From positions 4,385,501-4,449,500 of the forward strand of contig OX352322.1 in assembly GCA_947090765.1 (NCBI GenBank): a DNA stretch of 64,000 bases, in the 5' to 3' direction. Below are positions 51,879 through 61,949 of this stretch, in pieces; the first letter of the stretch is position 1, and each line of letters starts with the position of its first letter. The notes beneath the pieces were generated by a model, which ran no database searches, was not told the origin of the DNA, and saw nothing but the letters and a program-made list of their open reading frames with translations. The position numbers and the translations under genes are program-made. Source of the stretch: Pseudomonas sp. MM223. Its GTDB lineage: Bacteria > Pseudomonadota > Gammaproteobacteria > Pseudomonadales > Pseudomonadaceae.

Positions 51879-52898
51879 TTAGCGCAGGCGGCCGAGTTTA
51901 CTCCATAAGCCCACCACGGTGTTCTCCACCGTGCCACTGGCCGCCATGCCAATTCGCTCTTGCAGGCTCTTGCGTTCGGCATAGTGCAGGTGGAACAGGT
52001 TGGCGTTGCGCGCGCGCTCGCTGAGGTACTCGTCGCTGGTCTGCAGTTCGTCCACCAGTTGGCGGTTGAGTGCGGCAACGCCGAGCCAGACTTCGCCTGT
52101 GGCCACTTCGTCAATGTGCAGTTGCGGACGATAGCGGGAGACGAAATCCTTGAACAGCTGGTGGGTGATGTCCAGGTCTTCCTGGAACTTCTCCCGGCCC
52201 TTGTCGGTGTTCTCGCCAAACACGGTCAGGGTGCGCTTGTACTCACCGGCAGTCAGCACTTCGAAGTCGATATCGTGCTTCTTCAGCAGGCGGTTGATGT
52301 TGGGCAGCTGCGCCACCACCCCGATCGAACCCAGTACGGCGAACGGTGCGCTGACGATTTTCTCGCCGATGCAAGCCATCATGTAACCACCGCTGGCAGC
52401 CACCTTGTCGATGCACACGGTCAGCGGGATGCCCGCCTGGCGAATGCGCGCCAGTTGCGATGCCGCCAGGCCGTAGCTGTGCACCAGGCCACCACCGCTT
52501 TCAAGGCGCAGCACCACTTCGTCACGCGGGGTGGCCAGGGTCAGCAGCGCGGTGATTTCGTTGCGCAGGCTTTCGGTGGCAGAGGCTTTGATGTCGCCAT
52601 CGAAGTCCAGCACGAAGACCCGGCCCTTTTCCTCGGCCTTGCCTTTCTTCTGCTGTTTTTCCGCCTTGGCCTGCTGCTTGCGCAAGGCCTTGAGCTGGGC
52701 CTTGTCGAGCAAGCCAGACTCCAGGCGCTCGCGCAGGTCCTTGTAGAATTCGTTCAGGCGGGTGACCTGCAACTGCCCACCCGGTTTGCGCCGCCCTTTG
52801 CTGCGCAAACCGGCGATGGCCGACAGCACCACGAGGATGGCGATGACCAGGGTGGCGGTTTTGGCGAGAAAGCTTGCGTATTCGGCAAGAAACTCCAC
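51879..52898 (-). CDS. sohB: inner-membrane serine protease SohB
   Basis: 339 residues with a GTG start (AAGGAG 7 bases upstream). N-terminal membrane anchor (TATLVIAILVVLSAIAGL), a Lys-rich linker, then the S49 peptidase domain: catalytic Ser in DKVAASGGYMMA and Lys in TAGEYKRTLTVFG. It should be a periplasmic protease related to signal peptide peptidase. Confidence 0.93.
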   Translation of the reverse strand: MEFLAEYASFLAKTATLVIAILVVLSAIAGLRSKGRRKPGGQLQVTRLNEFYKDLRERLESGLLDKAQLKALRKQQAKAEKQQKKGKAEEKGRVFVLDFDGDIKASATESLRNEITALLTLATPRDEVVLRLESGGGLVHSYGLAASQLARIRQAGIPLTVCIDKVAASGGYMMACIGEKIVSAPFAVLGSIGVVAQLPNINRLLKKHDIDFEVLTAGEYKRTLTVFGENTDKGREKFQEDLDITHQLFKDFVSRYRPQLHIDEVATGEVWLGVAALNRQLVDELQTSDEYLSERARNANLFHLHYAERKSLQERIGMAASGTVENTVVGLWSKLGRLR

Positions 52899-53096
52899 GT
52901 TGACTCCTTAAATACCTGCGCCAAAGCGGCGCGTAACTGTTGCAAGCATACCGCTGCGCCTGAGGTGCTGCCAGCCGGTGTAAACGCTGGCAACACCTTT
53001 CAAACAACCTTTTCAAACGCTTGTATGTTTTTTCGTTGACAGCCCGTGTGCTGCATCCTAACCTCGCAGCAACCTCCAAACAGGCCGGAACCTTTC

Positions 53097-53807
53097 GTGG
53101 GCAACCTCTACCTGATCCGACATGGCCAAGCCTCCTTCGGTGCCGATGACTACGACGTCCTCTCGCCCGTGGGCGTGCGCCAAAGCCAGGCCCTGGGAGA
53201 GCACCTGGCCCAGCTGGGTATTCGGCTGGACCGCTGCGTGGCAGGCGACCTGCGCCGCCAGCAGGATACCGCGCGCCTGGCCCTGGAAGCCTTGCATGCC
53301 AGTGGCTGCCCGGTGCCGGCTGTTGAGACCGACGCGGCGTTCAATGAGTTCGATGCCGATGGAGTCATCCGTACCCTGTTGCCCGGGCTGCTGCCAGAAG
53401 AGCCCGATGCCCTGCACATCCTGCGCAATGCCGCGCAGCACCGCAGCGAGTTCCAGCGCCTGTTCGCCTTGATGGTGCAGCGCTGGCACGCGGGCGAACA
53501 TGCCGACGATGGCCTGGAAAGCTGGCAGGCTTTCACCAGCCGTGTACAAGGTGGCCTGCAGCGCGTGCTCGATGCTGCCGGCAGCGGCGATAATGTTGCC
53601 ATCTTCACCTCGGGCGGCACCATTGCCGCCCTGCTCCACCTGGTTACCCGTATTACCCCCAGCCAGGCGTTCGCGCTGAACTGGCAGATCATCAACACGT
53701 CGCTCAGCCAGCTGAAGTTCCGCGGCCGCGACGTGGCACTGGCCTCCTTCAACAGCCAGGCCCATGTGCAGCTGTTGAGGGCGCCGGAGCTTGTCACCTA
53801 TCGATGA
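53097..53807 (+). CDS. histidine phosphatase family protein
   Basis: 236 residues with a GTG start. The RHG motif LYLIRHGQASFGADDYD gives the phospho-accepting His; the second catalytic region is IFTSGGTIAALLHL, where SGGT stands in place of the common SHG. First of the group sharing strand and direction up to the SDR gene. Substrate unknown. Confidence 0.87.
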   Translation: MGNLYLIRHGQASFGADDYDVLSPVGVRQSQALGEHLAQLGIRLDRCVAGDLRRQQDTARLALEALHASGCPVPAVETDAAFNEFDADGVIRTLLPGLLPEEPDALHILRNAAQHRSEFQRLFALMVQRWHAGEHADDGLESWQAFTSRVQGGLQRVLDAAGSGDNVAIFTSGGTIAALLHLVTRITPSQAFALNWQIINTSLSQLKFRGRDVALASFNSQAHVQLLRAPELVTYR

Positions 53808-53863
53808 GCCCGGCTTGTTGTGTCCCTGCGGGGACGTGTAAATAACTCTATAAGGAATGCGCC

Positions 53864-54181
53864 ATGACCTCCGTAGCTGATGCCGTCAAAAAGATGCAAG
53901 AGAAGTTCAACCCATCCGCTGCCGCCGGCCTGGACCTGGTGTTCGGCTTCAACATCACCGACGAAGGCAAGCAATACGCGCTGATCGTCAAAGACGGCAC
54001 CTGCGACCTGCAGGAAGGCGAAAACCCGGACGCCAACTGCACCCTGGTGATGGACAGCGAAACCCTGAAGGGTATCGTCAGTGGCGAAACCGACGGCATG
54101 CAGGCCTTCATGGGCGGCAAGCTGCGCGTTGAAGGCGACATGATGCTGTCGATGAAACTCAGCGAGCTGTTCCCGTCCTGA
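53864..54181 (+). CDS. SCP2 sterol-binding domain protein
   Basis: 105 residues, MTSVADAVKKMQEKFNPSAA, with FGFNITDEGKQYALIVKDGT, then LVMDSETLKGIVSGETDGMQ and AFMGGKLRVEGDMMLSMKL. The common single-domain lipid-binding protein. It lies upstream of phosphotransferase and SDR genes, a cluster also seen in acyl-CoA related loci. Confidence 0.92.
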   Translation: MTSVADAVKKMQEKFNPSAAAGLDLVFGFNITDEGKQYALIVKDGTCDLQEGENPDANCTLVMDSETLKGIVSGETDGMQAFMGGKLRVEGDMMLSMKLSELFPS

Positions 54182-54209
54182 GGGCTGGGTACACCGGATG
54201 ATCGAAAAA

Positions 54210-54239
54210 CCGAAGCCTTGGCGGCTTCGGTTTTTTTTT
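54210..54239 (+). terminator. intrinsic terminator after SCP2 gene
   Basis: Stem CCGAAGCC/GGCTTCGG, a short loop, then nine T. Confidence 0.92.
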
Positions 54240-54366
54240 GCCCTGCATTCGGTGCAGTGATCGACCTGCAACACCCTCGCCTATATGGCACCTGGCACGC
54301 TTGTTCCAACGCCGGCAGGCCATTAGATTAGCCAATAGTCCTTGCGATCGAGAATAAGGAAAACGC

Positions 54367-55434
54367 ATGACGCTTACCGACCAGTCCACCCAGGTACGCC
54401 CCGGCGAAGAACTCGACGCGGCCGTCATCGACCCTTACCTCAAGGCCAGCATCCCCGGCCTGGACGGCCTGCCGCGCATCAGCCAGTTCCCCGGGGGGGC
54501 CTCCAACCTCACTTACCTGGTCAGCTACCCGGGCCGGGACTTCGTGCTGCGCCGCCCGCCCTTCGGGCAAAAGGCCAAGTCGGCCCACGACATGGGCCGC
54601 GAGTTCCGCATCCTCAACCAGTTGAACAGCGGCTTCCCCTTCTGCCCCAAGGCGTATGTGCACTGCACCGACAGCAGCCTGATCGGCGGCGAGTTCTATG
54701 TCATGGAACGGGTCAAGGGCATCATCCTGCGCTCGGACATCCCCGCCGAGCTGAACCTTGACGCCAGCCGCACCGAGGCCCTGTGCAAAAGCTTTATCGA
54801 CCGCCTGGTCGAGCTACACCAGGTGGACTACAACGCCTGTGGCCTGGCCGACCTGGGCAAGCCGGAAGGCTACGTGCAACGCCAGATAGAGGGCTGGACC
54901 AGCCGCTATGAAAAAGCCCTGACCCCGGATGCCCCGCGCTGGGAAAAGGTAACGGCCTGGCTGCACGAAAAAATGCCCGCCGACCACCCGCAGCCCGCCA
55001 TCGTGCATAACGATTACCGCTTTGACAACGTGATCCTCGACGCCGACAACCCCATGCGCATCATCGGTGTACTGGACTGGGAAATGGCCACCCTGGGCGA
55101 CCCGCTGATGGACCTGGGCAACAGCCTGGCCTACTGGATCGAGGCCGACGACCCGGCGCCGGTGCAACTGATGCGCCGCCAGCCGAGCAACGCGCCGGGC
55201 ATGCTCACCCGCCGCCAGTTCGTCGATTACTACGCCGAGCGCGCGGGCATCCAGCTGGACAATTTCGATTACTACTATTGCTATGGGCTGTTCCGCCTGG
55301 CCGGCATCGTCCAGCAAATCTACTACCGCTACTACCACGGCCAGACCCAGGACAAGCGTTTTGCCCAGTTCATCCACATGAACCGCTTGCTGGAGCAGAT
55401 GAGCTTGCAGGTCATTGCCAAGTCCAGCCTCTGA
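54367..55434 (+). CDS. APH-fold phosphotransferase (ACAD10-like)
   Basis: 355 residues. Nucleotide-binding N lobe with FPGGASNLTYLVSYPGRDFV, catalytic loop IVHNDYRFDNVIL and metal Asp in GVLDWEMATLGDPLMDLG. It belongs to the aminoglycoside-phosphotransferase-like kinases related to the ACAD10 N-terminal part, which act on hydroxy-acids or hydroxyacyl-CoA. The SDR gene follows 36 bases later, suggesting one operon. Confidence 0.88.
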   Translation: MTLTDQSTQVRPGEELDAAVIDPYLKASIPGLDGLPRISQFPGGASNLTYLVSYPGRDFVLRRPPFGQKAKSAHDMGREFRILNQLNSGFPFCPKAYVHCTDSSLIGGEFYVMERVKGIILRSDIPAELNLDASRTEALCKSFIDRLVELHQVDYNACGLADLGKPEGYVQRQIEGWTSRYEKALTPDAPRWEKVTAWLHEKMPADHPQPAIVHNDYRFDNVILDADNPMRIIGVLDWEMATLGDPLMDLGNSLAYWIEADDPAPVQLMRRQPSNAPGMLTRRQFVDYYAERAGIQLDNFDYYYCYGLFRLAGIVQQIYYRYYHGQTQDKRFAQFIHMNRLLEQMSLQVIAKSSL

Positions 55435-55470
55435 ACAACGCACACGACGACGGATAACAAGGAAAACAGC

Positions 55471-56238
55471 ATGTCCAAGACCCAACTGTTCGACCTCGAC
55501 GGCAAGATTGCCTTTGTTTCCGGCGCCAGCCGTGGCATTGGCGAAGCCATCGCCCACCTGTTGGCCCAGCAAGGTGCCCATGTGATCGTTTCCAGCCGCA
55601 AGCTCGATGGCTGCCAGCAGGTGGCCGAGGCGATCATCGCGGCGGGCGGCAAGGCGACGGCAGTGGCCTGCCACATTGGTGAAATGGAACAGATCCAGCA
55701 GGTGTTTGCCGGCATCCGCGAACAATTCGGGCGCCTGGACATCCTGGTCAACAACGCCGCCACCAACCCGCAGTTCTGCAACGTGCTGGACACCGACCTG
55801 AATGCCTTCCAGAAGACCGTGGACGTGAACATCCGCGGTTACTTCTTCATGTCGGTGGAAGCCGGCAAGCTGATGCGCGAGCATGGCGGCGGCAGCATCA
55901 TCAACGTGGCATCCATCAACGGCGTGTCCCCCGGCCACTTCCAGGGTATCTATTCGGTGACCAAGGCGGCAGTCATCAACATGACCAAGGTCTTCGCCAA
56001 GGAGTGCGCCCAGTTCGGCATTCGCTGCAACGCCCTGCTGCCGGGCCTGACCGACACCAAGTTCGCCTCGGCACTGGTGAAGAACGATGCCATCCTCAAC
56101 GCCGCACTGCAGCAGATCCCGCTCAAGCGCGTGGCCGACCCCAAGGAAATGGCCGGCGCAGTGTTGTACCTGGCCAGCGATGCGTCCAGCTACACCACCG
56201 GCACAGCACTCAACGTCGACGGCGGCTACTTGTCCTGA
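55471..56238 (+). CDS. short-chain dehydrogenase/reductase
   Basis: 255 residues. Cofactor motif SGASRGIGEAIA, NNAA, catalytic Ser in NVASINGVSPG and YSVTK. The ending TGTALNVDGGYLS is typical. An Arg after the second strand (SSRKLDG) suggests NADP(H). Likely acts with the upstream phosphotransferase. Confidence 0.92.
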   Translation: MSKTQLFDLDGKIAFVSGASRGIGEAIAHLLAQQGAHVIVSSRKLDGCQQVAEAIIAAGGKATAVACHIGEMEQIQQVFAGIREQFGRLDILVNNAATNPQFCNVLDTDLNAFQKTVDVNIRGYFFMSVEAGKLMREHGGGSIINVASINGVSPGHFQGIYSVTKAAVINMTKVFAKECAQFGIRCNALLPGLTDTKFASALVKNDAILNAALQQIPLKRVADPKEMAGAVLYLASDASSYTTGTALNVDGGYLS

Positions 56239-57059
56239 TCAGGCTTTGACCGCCATCAAGGTGTAGCTCAGGGGCAAGCGTGCTGGCTGCTCGCGCAAGC
56301 GGTACTCACCGTCGTTGCCCTTGACCATCTGCCCCGGCAGCGCCTCCCAGGGGATGCTCTGGTGCTCGACCAAGGCCGTCAGTTGCAGCCCATGCCCCAG
56401 CAAGGCAGTAATGACTTCACCCAGGCCGTGGTTCCACTCGTGGGTTTCGGTGTGGGCAAGGCGCTGGTCGGTGTCGACGTAGGTTTGGTCGTTGTGCCAC
56501 ACCGTCGGCGCTTCGTGCTCGAAATACGGGTATTCGGCTGCAGGCGGTCCGGGTGGTCTTCGTTGACGGCCATCAGCATCGGGTGCCCGTCGCGCAGGAA
56601 CAACCGCCCACCCGGCTTCAGCAGCGCCGCGACCGCACGCGCCCACGGCTCGATGCGGGGCAACCAGCAGAGTGCGCCGATACCGGTGTAGACCAGGTCG
56701 AACGTACCTGCCGGCAGTACCTTGTCGGCGGCGTAGACGTCAGACTCGACATACTCGATGGGCACCGCACAACGCTCAGCCAGTGCCCGTGCCTCCACCA
56801 GCGAAGCCGCGGAATAGTCCAGGCCGCAGACCTTGGCGCCAAGGCGCGCCAGCGAGAGCGTGTCGGTACCAATGTGACACTGCAGGTGGACAGCGTTCAG
56901 CCCGTTGATATCGCCGAGCAATGGCAGGTCGAAGCGCACGGTTTCGGAAAGGTGCCCGGGGCGCTGGACCAGAGTCTCGACTTCGTAGTCCTTCGAGGCA
57001 GCGTGCAGCGGGGCGCGTTCGTCCCAACTGGTGCGGTTGAGTTGCGTTGAGCGGTCCAT
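56239..57059 (-). pseudogene. class I SAM methyltransferase, frameshifted as given
   Basis: The N-terminal part MDRSTQLNRTSWDERAPLHA, SAM motif I (VHLQCHIGTDTLSLARLGAK), then LVYTGIGALCWLPRIEPWAR and LFLRDGHPMLMAVNEDHP lies in one frame. The C-terminal part EYPYFEHEAPTVWHNDQTYV... LSYTLMAVKA lies in another and overlaps. One additional base in 56531-56556 joins them into 273 residues. The stop is immediately next to the SDR stop (convergent). A small-molecule methyltransferase; substrate unknown. Confidence 0.8.
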
Positions 57060-57160
57060 GGTGTCGTCCTTGAGTGGTAACAGTTCATGCTAGCCGTCAC
57101 CTGCCCCACTCCGACACCACTGCCTTGCAAAAAATTGTAAAGCCCGCACTCGCGCCACTG

Positions 57161-57265
57161 GGGCTGCTGTGCAGCCCATCGCCGGCAAGCCAGCGCCCAC
57201 AAGGACCGCATAATGCTGAAGACTCGCGCAACACCTGTGGGAGCTGGCTTGCCGGCGATGAGGCC
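57161..57265. repeat. inverted pair of P. putida-type REP elements
   Basis: First copy 57161-57200 (GGGCTGCTGTGCAGCCCATC, then GCCGGCAAGCCAGC), second inverted copy 57236-57265. They are in an intergenic space between two minus-strand genes. Confidence 0.85.
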
Positions 57266-57286
57266 AGAACAGGCCACACCAAGCTG

Positions 57287-57637
57287 TTACAAACAGGTAG
57301 CCGCTGCCGCGCGGCGCTGCAATGCCACGCCGTCATTCTTCTGCGCGTAGTAGTCGACCCGCGCCCCGCCTGCCTGTGGATAGACATCCACAAACGACTC
57401 GGCTTCACGGGTGTACACCGTAAAGCCGCCCTGCTTGCGCGGCTCCAGGTAACCACTGGCATCGTCGCCGAACACCTTCTCTTCCTGCCAGCTGAACTGG
57501 ATGCACTGCGCCACCAGCTCCGGCGCCTTGTGCGAATCGAGCTGCGCAGTCGGCTTGCCACCGCGGGACGCCTCCATGGTCGCAGAAGCACAGCCTACCA
57601 GTATCAGCGCTGCGGCCATCGGCAGAATCGCACGCAT
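57287..57637 (-). CDS. putative lipoprotein
   Basis: 116 residues, MRAILPMAAALILVGCASAT; lipobox LVGC with Cys 16. The mature part has CIQFSWQEEKVFGDDASGYL and TVYTREAESFVDVYPQ. A conserved pseudomonad protein of unknown function; GAGGATGG precedes the ATG. Confidence 0.8.
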   Translation of the reverse strand: MRAILPMAAALILVGCASATMEASRGGKPTAQLDSHKAPELVAQCIQFSWQEEKVFGDDASGYLEPRKQGGFTVYTREAESFVDVYPQAGGARVDYYAQKNDGVALQRRAAAATCL

Positions 57638-57707
57638 GTTCCATCCTCAGGAAAAAAGAACGCGACTCTAGCACTGCCCGGTATCGCGAGTGAATGCTTG
57701 TGCGCAC

Positions 57708-58868
57708 TCAACCCGCCTCGACCACTTCTGCCATGTGCACGGTGTTGCGCCCGGCAGCCTTGGCCTGGTACAGCGCGGCATCGGCCTGAGCCAGCAGGTT
57801 GGCAGTACTGTCTTGGGGGCCCGGCACGCCACACCACAGGCCCACGCTGAAGCGCAGCTCGATCTGGTCCCCGGCAAAACGGGCCGGGCTGCGCGCAATG
57901 GCCTCGCGCAACCCTTGCAGCGCAGCCATCGCGCCGCTGCGGTCGGTACCCGGCAGCAACAGCAAGAACTCCTCACCGCCGTAACGGCCCAGGCTGTCAC
58001 CTTGGCGCAGCCGTTGTTGCAACTGGCGCACGCAATGGCACAACACCTCGTCGCCTGCCAGGTGCCCATACAGGTCGTTGATGCGCTTGAAATGGTCGAT
58101 GTCGATCATTGCCACGGCCAGGCTGGCCTGCTGCTGGCGAGCACGGTCCAGTTCCACGGCAAACCGTTCCAGAATCGCCCTGCGGTTGAATGTGCCGGTC
58201 AGCACATCGTGCAGGGCCAGGTGCTGCAAGCGGGCCTCGCTGCGCTCCTTGGCCATCAGTACCAGCCCGATCGAATACATCATTACCGTCGCCGTACCGA
58301 TTGCCACGGAAATGCTCTGCTTGAGGTTGCTGGTGTCGTAACGCATTTCCACTGCCGTGCCATTGGCCACCGCCACCACCCGCATACCCAGGCCGACCAG
58401 GCTGATCAACGCACCGATCTGCAGCAACAGGTGCGCCCGGCCCGGCCGCTCGGCATGGCGCCACGCCCAGTAAAGGATCATCGAGCACTGCAGCATCAAC
58501 ACCAGCGTCGCCAGCAGCATGCGCGGCTCCAGCGTATCAAGCAGCAGCATCAACCCCACCAGCATGCAAGCAGGAATGACGAAGATGACACGCCAGGGCA
58601 CCACCTGCTCACGCACCCGGAACAGGCTGGCGGTGTAGAACGCCAAGGCCAGCGACAATAAGCTGTTGCCCAAACCATAGCTGACCCACAGCGGGGCCTG
58701 GGCATAGACGGTGTAGCAGACATACGCCAGGGCATGCACCAGCAGCCCGCAACCGGTGAGCAACAGGTTGTCGCGGCGATTGCTGCGCCCGACCAGCAAC
58801 AGGCAGAAGGCCAGAATGGTTGCGACCAATGCAACGGCGGCGAACAACGTGGGGGTATGGGCGATCAT
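57708..58868 (-). CDS. membrane diguanylate cyclase (GGDEF)
   Basis: 386 residues. Seven or so hydrophobic segments in the first 210 residues form a membrane sensor. The GGDEF domain (about 215-380) has DVLTGTFNRRAILERF, the active site YGGEEF, and the inhibitory I-site RQGD five residues before it, so product feedback is expected. It makes cyclic-di-GMP from two GTP. Confidence 0.9.
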   Translation of the reverse strand: MIAHTPTLFAAVALVATILAFCLLLVGRSNRRDNLLLTGCGLLVHALAYVCYTVYAQAPLWVSYGLGNSLLSLALAFYTASLFRVREQVVPWRVIFVIPACMLVGLMLLLDTLEPRMLLATLVLMLQCSMILYWAWRHAERPGRAHLLLQIGALISLVGLGMRVVAVANGTAVEMRYDTSNLKQSISVAIGTATVMMYSIGLVLMAKERSEARLQHLALHDVLTGTFNRRAILERFAVELDRARQQQASLAVAMIDIDHFKRINDLYGHLAGDEVLCHCVRQLQQRLRQGDSLGRYGGEEFLLLLPGTDRSGAMAALQGLREAIARSPARFAGDQIELRFSVGLWCGVPGPQDSTANLLAQADAALYQAKAAGRNTVHMAEVVEAG

Positions 58869-59092
58869 CGTGATTCACCGAGTGGCAGATTGCCGTCTTG
58901 GCTGCGGCTTACCCCACAGTTTAGAGGGACATTGCCCACTCGACCATGACCGAATGGGACAGAACAGCAGCCTGCAAGCACGCCGCTCATCACTGGCACG
59001 ACAATTTTTTGCCCGCCCGGGAAACCAAATGGATCATTCCAAGTCTCAGGAAGTGTCCCGTAAACCATTGCGGATCAAGGACCTATATCGTG

Positions 59093-59278
59093 ATGACCCG
59101 CTTTGCAAGCCTTTCGCTGATTGCTGCATTTCTGCTGACCGCAGGCTGCCACAGCCATCGCTACCATGACGACGACGATGGCTGGCGCGACCGCGACCGT
59201 GGCCATCGCCACCACCATCGGCATGACCGCGATGACGATGACGACCGCCAGTACCGCGGTGACCGCTATTACCGCTGA
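59093..59278 (+). CDS. small His/Asp-rich lipoprotein
   Basis: 61 residues, MTRFASLSLIAAFLLTAGCH; lipobox LTAGC. The mature part is almost all His, Asp and Arg (HRYHDDDDGWRDRDRGHRHH), which suggests metal binding. AAGGA lies upstream. Divergent from the diguanylate cyclase. Confidence 0.75.
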   Translation: MTRFASLSLIAAFLLTAGCHSHRYHDDDDGWRDRDRGHRHHHRHDRDDDDDRQYRGDRYYR

Positions 59279-59351
59279 AGCGTCTTTGCACCCCTGACCT
59301 GCCGCCCGTAGCGCGGCAACTTAACCTGATGATTCCTTTGAGGTTCGTATC

Positions 59352-59744
59352 ATGCGTCTGACTCTGCCTTCCCTTGCCCTTGGCCTGCTGCTGTGCCAGG
59401 GCGCTTTCGCCGGTGACGGTACTGCCGCCATTGGCGGTGGCCTGGGTGGTGTCCTGGGTAACGTTGTCGGCCAGCAACTCGGCGGCAAGACCGGCGCGGC
59501 CATCGGTGCCGGCGTCGGCGGCGCAGCCGGCAGTGCGGTAGGTGCACGCAAGGGCAACCGTACCGAAGCCGCCATTGGCGGTGGCCTGGGCTCGGCTGGC
59601 GGCTCGCTGCTGGGCGGCGCGGTGGGCGGCAAGACCGGCTCCACCGTGGGTGCCGGCCTGGGCGGCGCCGCGGGCGGTGCCCTCGGCAACCACCTGGGTG
59701 ATGACAACCGCGGCAGCAAGAAGCACCGCCGTCACCGTCACTGA
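59352..59744 (+). CDS. glycine-zipper membrane protein
   Basis: 130 residues. Signal peptide MRLTLPSLALGLLLCQGAFA, then several Gly-zipper repeats (IGGGLGGVLGNVVGQQLGGK and two like it) and a basic His/Lys/Arg tail. Family members sit in the outer membrane or periplasm. It follows the small lipoprotein by 73 bases. Confidence 0.85.
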   Translation: MRLTLPSLALGLLLCQGAFAGDGTAAIGGGLGGVLGNVVGQQLGGKTGAAIGAGVGGAAGSAVGARKGNRTEAAIGGGLGSAGGSLLGGAVGGKTGSTVGAGLGGAAGGALGNHLGDDNRGSKKHRRHRH

Positions 59745-59756
59745 TTAGCTGACTAA

Positions 59757-59873
59757 GGGCTGCTCCGCAGCCCATCGCCGGCAAGCCAGCTCCCACCTCG
59801 ACTGCATTGGCCGCAAGGCATATACAATCCTGTGGGAGCCTGGCTTGCCGGCGATGGGCCGCATAGCGGCCCT
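59757..59873. repeat. second inverted pair of REP elements
   Basis: Copies at 59757-59797 and 59831-59873 in opposite orientation with the shared core CATCGCCGGCAAGCCAGC. The second copy ends in GGCCGCATAGCGGCCCTTTT, so it may also act as a terminator. Confidence 0.85.
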
Positions 59874-59967
59874 TTTTGTTGCAGCACATCAACACCCCCT
59901 TCATCACAAGCTGGCACACTGGCTGCTACTGTCTATCGTGCCCCGTGTGAAGGAACACCCCCTCCCC

Positions 59968-61797
59968 ATGAACCAAGAGCTGCTCTGGGTCCTCGGCCTG
60001 CTGGCCATCGTCGTCGTCCTGTTCATCGTCAATCGCCCACGTATGGACGTGGTCGCGCTGATGGTGATTCTCGCCCTGCCGCTACTCGGCATTCTTACCG
60101 TAGAGCAGGCCCTGGCCGGCTTCAGCGACCCCAACGTGGTACTGATCGCCGCCCTGTTCGTGATCGGCGAAGGCCTGGTGCGCACCGGTATTGCCTACCG
60201 CATCGGCGAATGGATGAGCGAGCGGGCCGGCAATAGCGAGACACGCCTGCTAGTGCTGCTGATGGTGGCCGTGGCCGGGTTGGGGTCGATCATGAGCTCC
60301 ACCGGTGTGGTGGCCATTTTCATCCCGGTAGTGCTGAGCATTGCCGCCCGCCTGCAGCTCTCGCCCAGCCGCCTGATGATGCCATTGGCTTTCGCCGGCC
60401 TGATCAGCGGCATGCTCAGCCTGGTGGCCACACCGCCCAACGTGGTGGTGCACAGCGAGCTGGTGCGCAATGGCGAAGCTGGCTTCAGCTTTTTCAGCTT
60501 TACCCCGTTCGGCCTGGTGGTGCTGGTGCTGGGCATCGGCTATATGCTGCTTACCCGGCACTGGCTGAACGGCGAAGTACGCAAGGACGGCCGCGTGGAA
60601 ACCCGCCGCACACTGCTGGACCTGGTACTGGACTACAAGCTTAACGGCCGTGAACGGCGCCTGCGCATCCGCCCTCACTCGCCGCTGATCGGCCACACCC
60701 TCGGCGAGCTGGAACTGCGCACCCGGCACGGCGCCAACGTGATCGGCATCGAGCGCCAACACAAGTTCACCACACGGGTGATCGCCGCCGACTCCAATAC
60801 CGTGCTGCACCAGGGCGACGTGCTGCTGCTCGACCTGTTCGCCAACCGCGACGACCTGCGCAGCCTGTGCCAGACCATGCAGCTGGAGCCACTGCACTTC
60901 AAGGCGGCTTACTTCATTGATCAGTCCCAGGAGCTGGGCATGGCCGAGGTCTCGTTGCCGCCGGGCTCGCAACTGATCGGCAAGAGCATTCTCGAACTGG
61001 CCTTCCGCACCCGCTTCGACCTCAACGTGGTCGGCCTGCGCCGTGAACAGGCGGCGATCGAAGAGCAACTGGTGGAAGAAAAACTGCGCCTTGGCGATAC
61101 CTTGCTGGTGGTCGGCCCATGGAAGGCCGTGCGCCAGCTGCAAAGCCAGCCCAGAGACTTCCTGGTACTGAGCCTGCCCGCCGAAATCGACCAGGTCGCG
61201 CCAGCCCGCACCCGCGCGCCGCAAGCGTTGCTGAGCCTGGCGGTGATGGTCGGGTTGATGGTCAGCGGTGCGGTGCCCAATGTCATCGCGGCGCTGATCG
61301 GTTGCCTGCTGATGGGCGCCGGCCGCTGCATCGACATGAACAGCGCCTATCGGGCCATTCATTGGCAAAGCCTGGTGCTGATCGTCGGCATGCTGCCGTT
61401 CGCCCAGGCACTGCAGAAAACCGGTGGTATCGACCTGGCGGTGAGCGGGCTGGTCAGCGTACTCGGGGGGGCGGGCCCCAGTGCCATTCTGGCCTGCCTG
61501 TTCGCCGTCACGGCGGTAATTGGCCTGTTCATTTCCAATACGGCCACGGCGGTGTTGATGGCACCGGTGGCTGTCAGTACCGCGGCGCAGCTGGGTATGT
61601 CGCCCTACCCGTTTGCCATGACCGTGGCGTTGGCCGCGTCGGCGGCGTTCATGACGCCGGTGTCATCGCCGGTCAACACTTTGGTGCTGGGCCCGGGGCA
61701 ATACCGCTTCGCCGACTTCGTCAAAATCGGCGTGCCGTTCACCCTGCTGGTGATGCTGGTGACTGTGTTGATGGTGCCGTGGTTCTTCGGGCTGTAA
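59968..61797 (+). CDS. SLC13-type permease with two RCK-C domains
   Basis: 609 residues from [20 protein letters not shown]. Membrane segments occupy about 1-190 and 400-609, around a central pair of TrkA-C-like domains ([20 protein letters not shown] and [20 protein letters not shown]). [12 protein letters not shown] and [15 protein letters not shown] are the two family signature loops. A sodium-coupled anion carrier (dicarboxylate or sulphate class). Confidence 0.88.
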   Translation: MNQELLWVLGLLAIVVVLFIVNRPRMDVVALMVILALPLLGILTVEQALAGFSDPNVVLIAALFVIGEGLVRTGIAYRIGEWMSERAGNSETRLLVLLMVAVAGLGSIMSSTGVVAIFIPVVLSIAARLQLSPSRLMMPLAFAGLISGMLSLVATPPNVVVHSELVRNGEAGFSFFSFTPFGLVVLVLGIGYMLLTRHWLNGEVRKDGRVETRRTLLDLVLDYKLNGRERRLRIRPHSPLIGHTLGELELRTRHGANVIGIERQHKFTTRVIAADSNTVLHQGDVLLLDLFANRDDLRSLCQTMQLEPLHFKAAYFIDQSQELGMAEVSLPPGSQLIGKSILELAFRTRFDLNVVGLRREQAAIEEQLVEEKLRLGDTLLVVGPWKAVRQLQSQPRDFLVLSLPAEIDQVAPARTRAPQALLSLAVMVGLMVSGAVPNVIAALIGCLLMGAGRCIDMNSAYRAIHWQSLVLIVGMLPFAQALQKTGGIDLAVSGLVSVLGGAGPSAILACLFAVTAVIGLFISNTATAVLMAPVAVSTAAQLGMSPYPFAMTVALAASAAFMTPVSSPVNTLVLGPGQYRFADFVKIGVPFTLLVMLVTVLMVPWFFGL

Positions 61798-61949
61798 AAA
61801 CTGCGGCAGAGAGCAGAAGCAATTTGACATTATCTCGACCGATCGCGGCAGATTGACATCAACTGGCCTGACGAAACACACTGCGGGTTATTGCCCCAGG
61901 TGCTTCAAGGCGTTGTCCTGGATTTCGTTTCCGCTTGCCGGTCGAGTTC

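Noticed and set aside
54814..55938. 374-residue minus-strand open frame
   Set aside because: Shadow of the phosphotransferase and SDR genes.
60250..61368. 372-residue minus-strand open frame
   Set aside because: Shadow of the permease gene.
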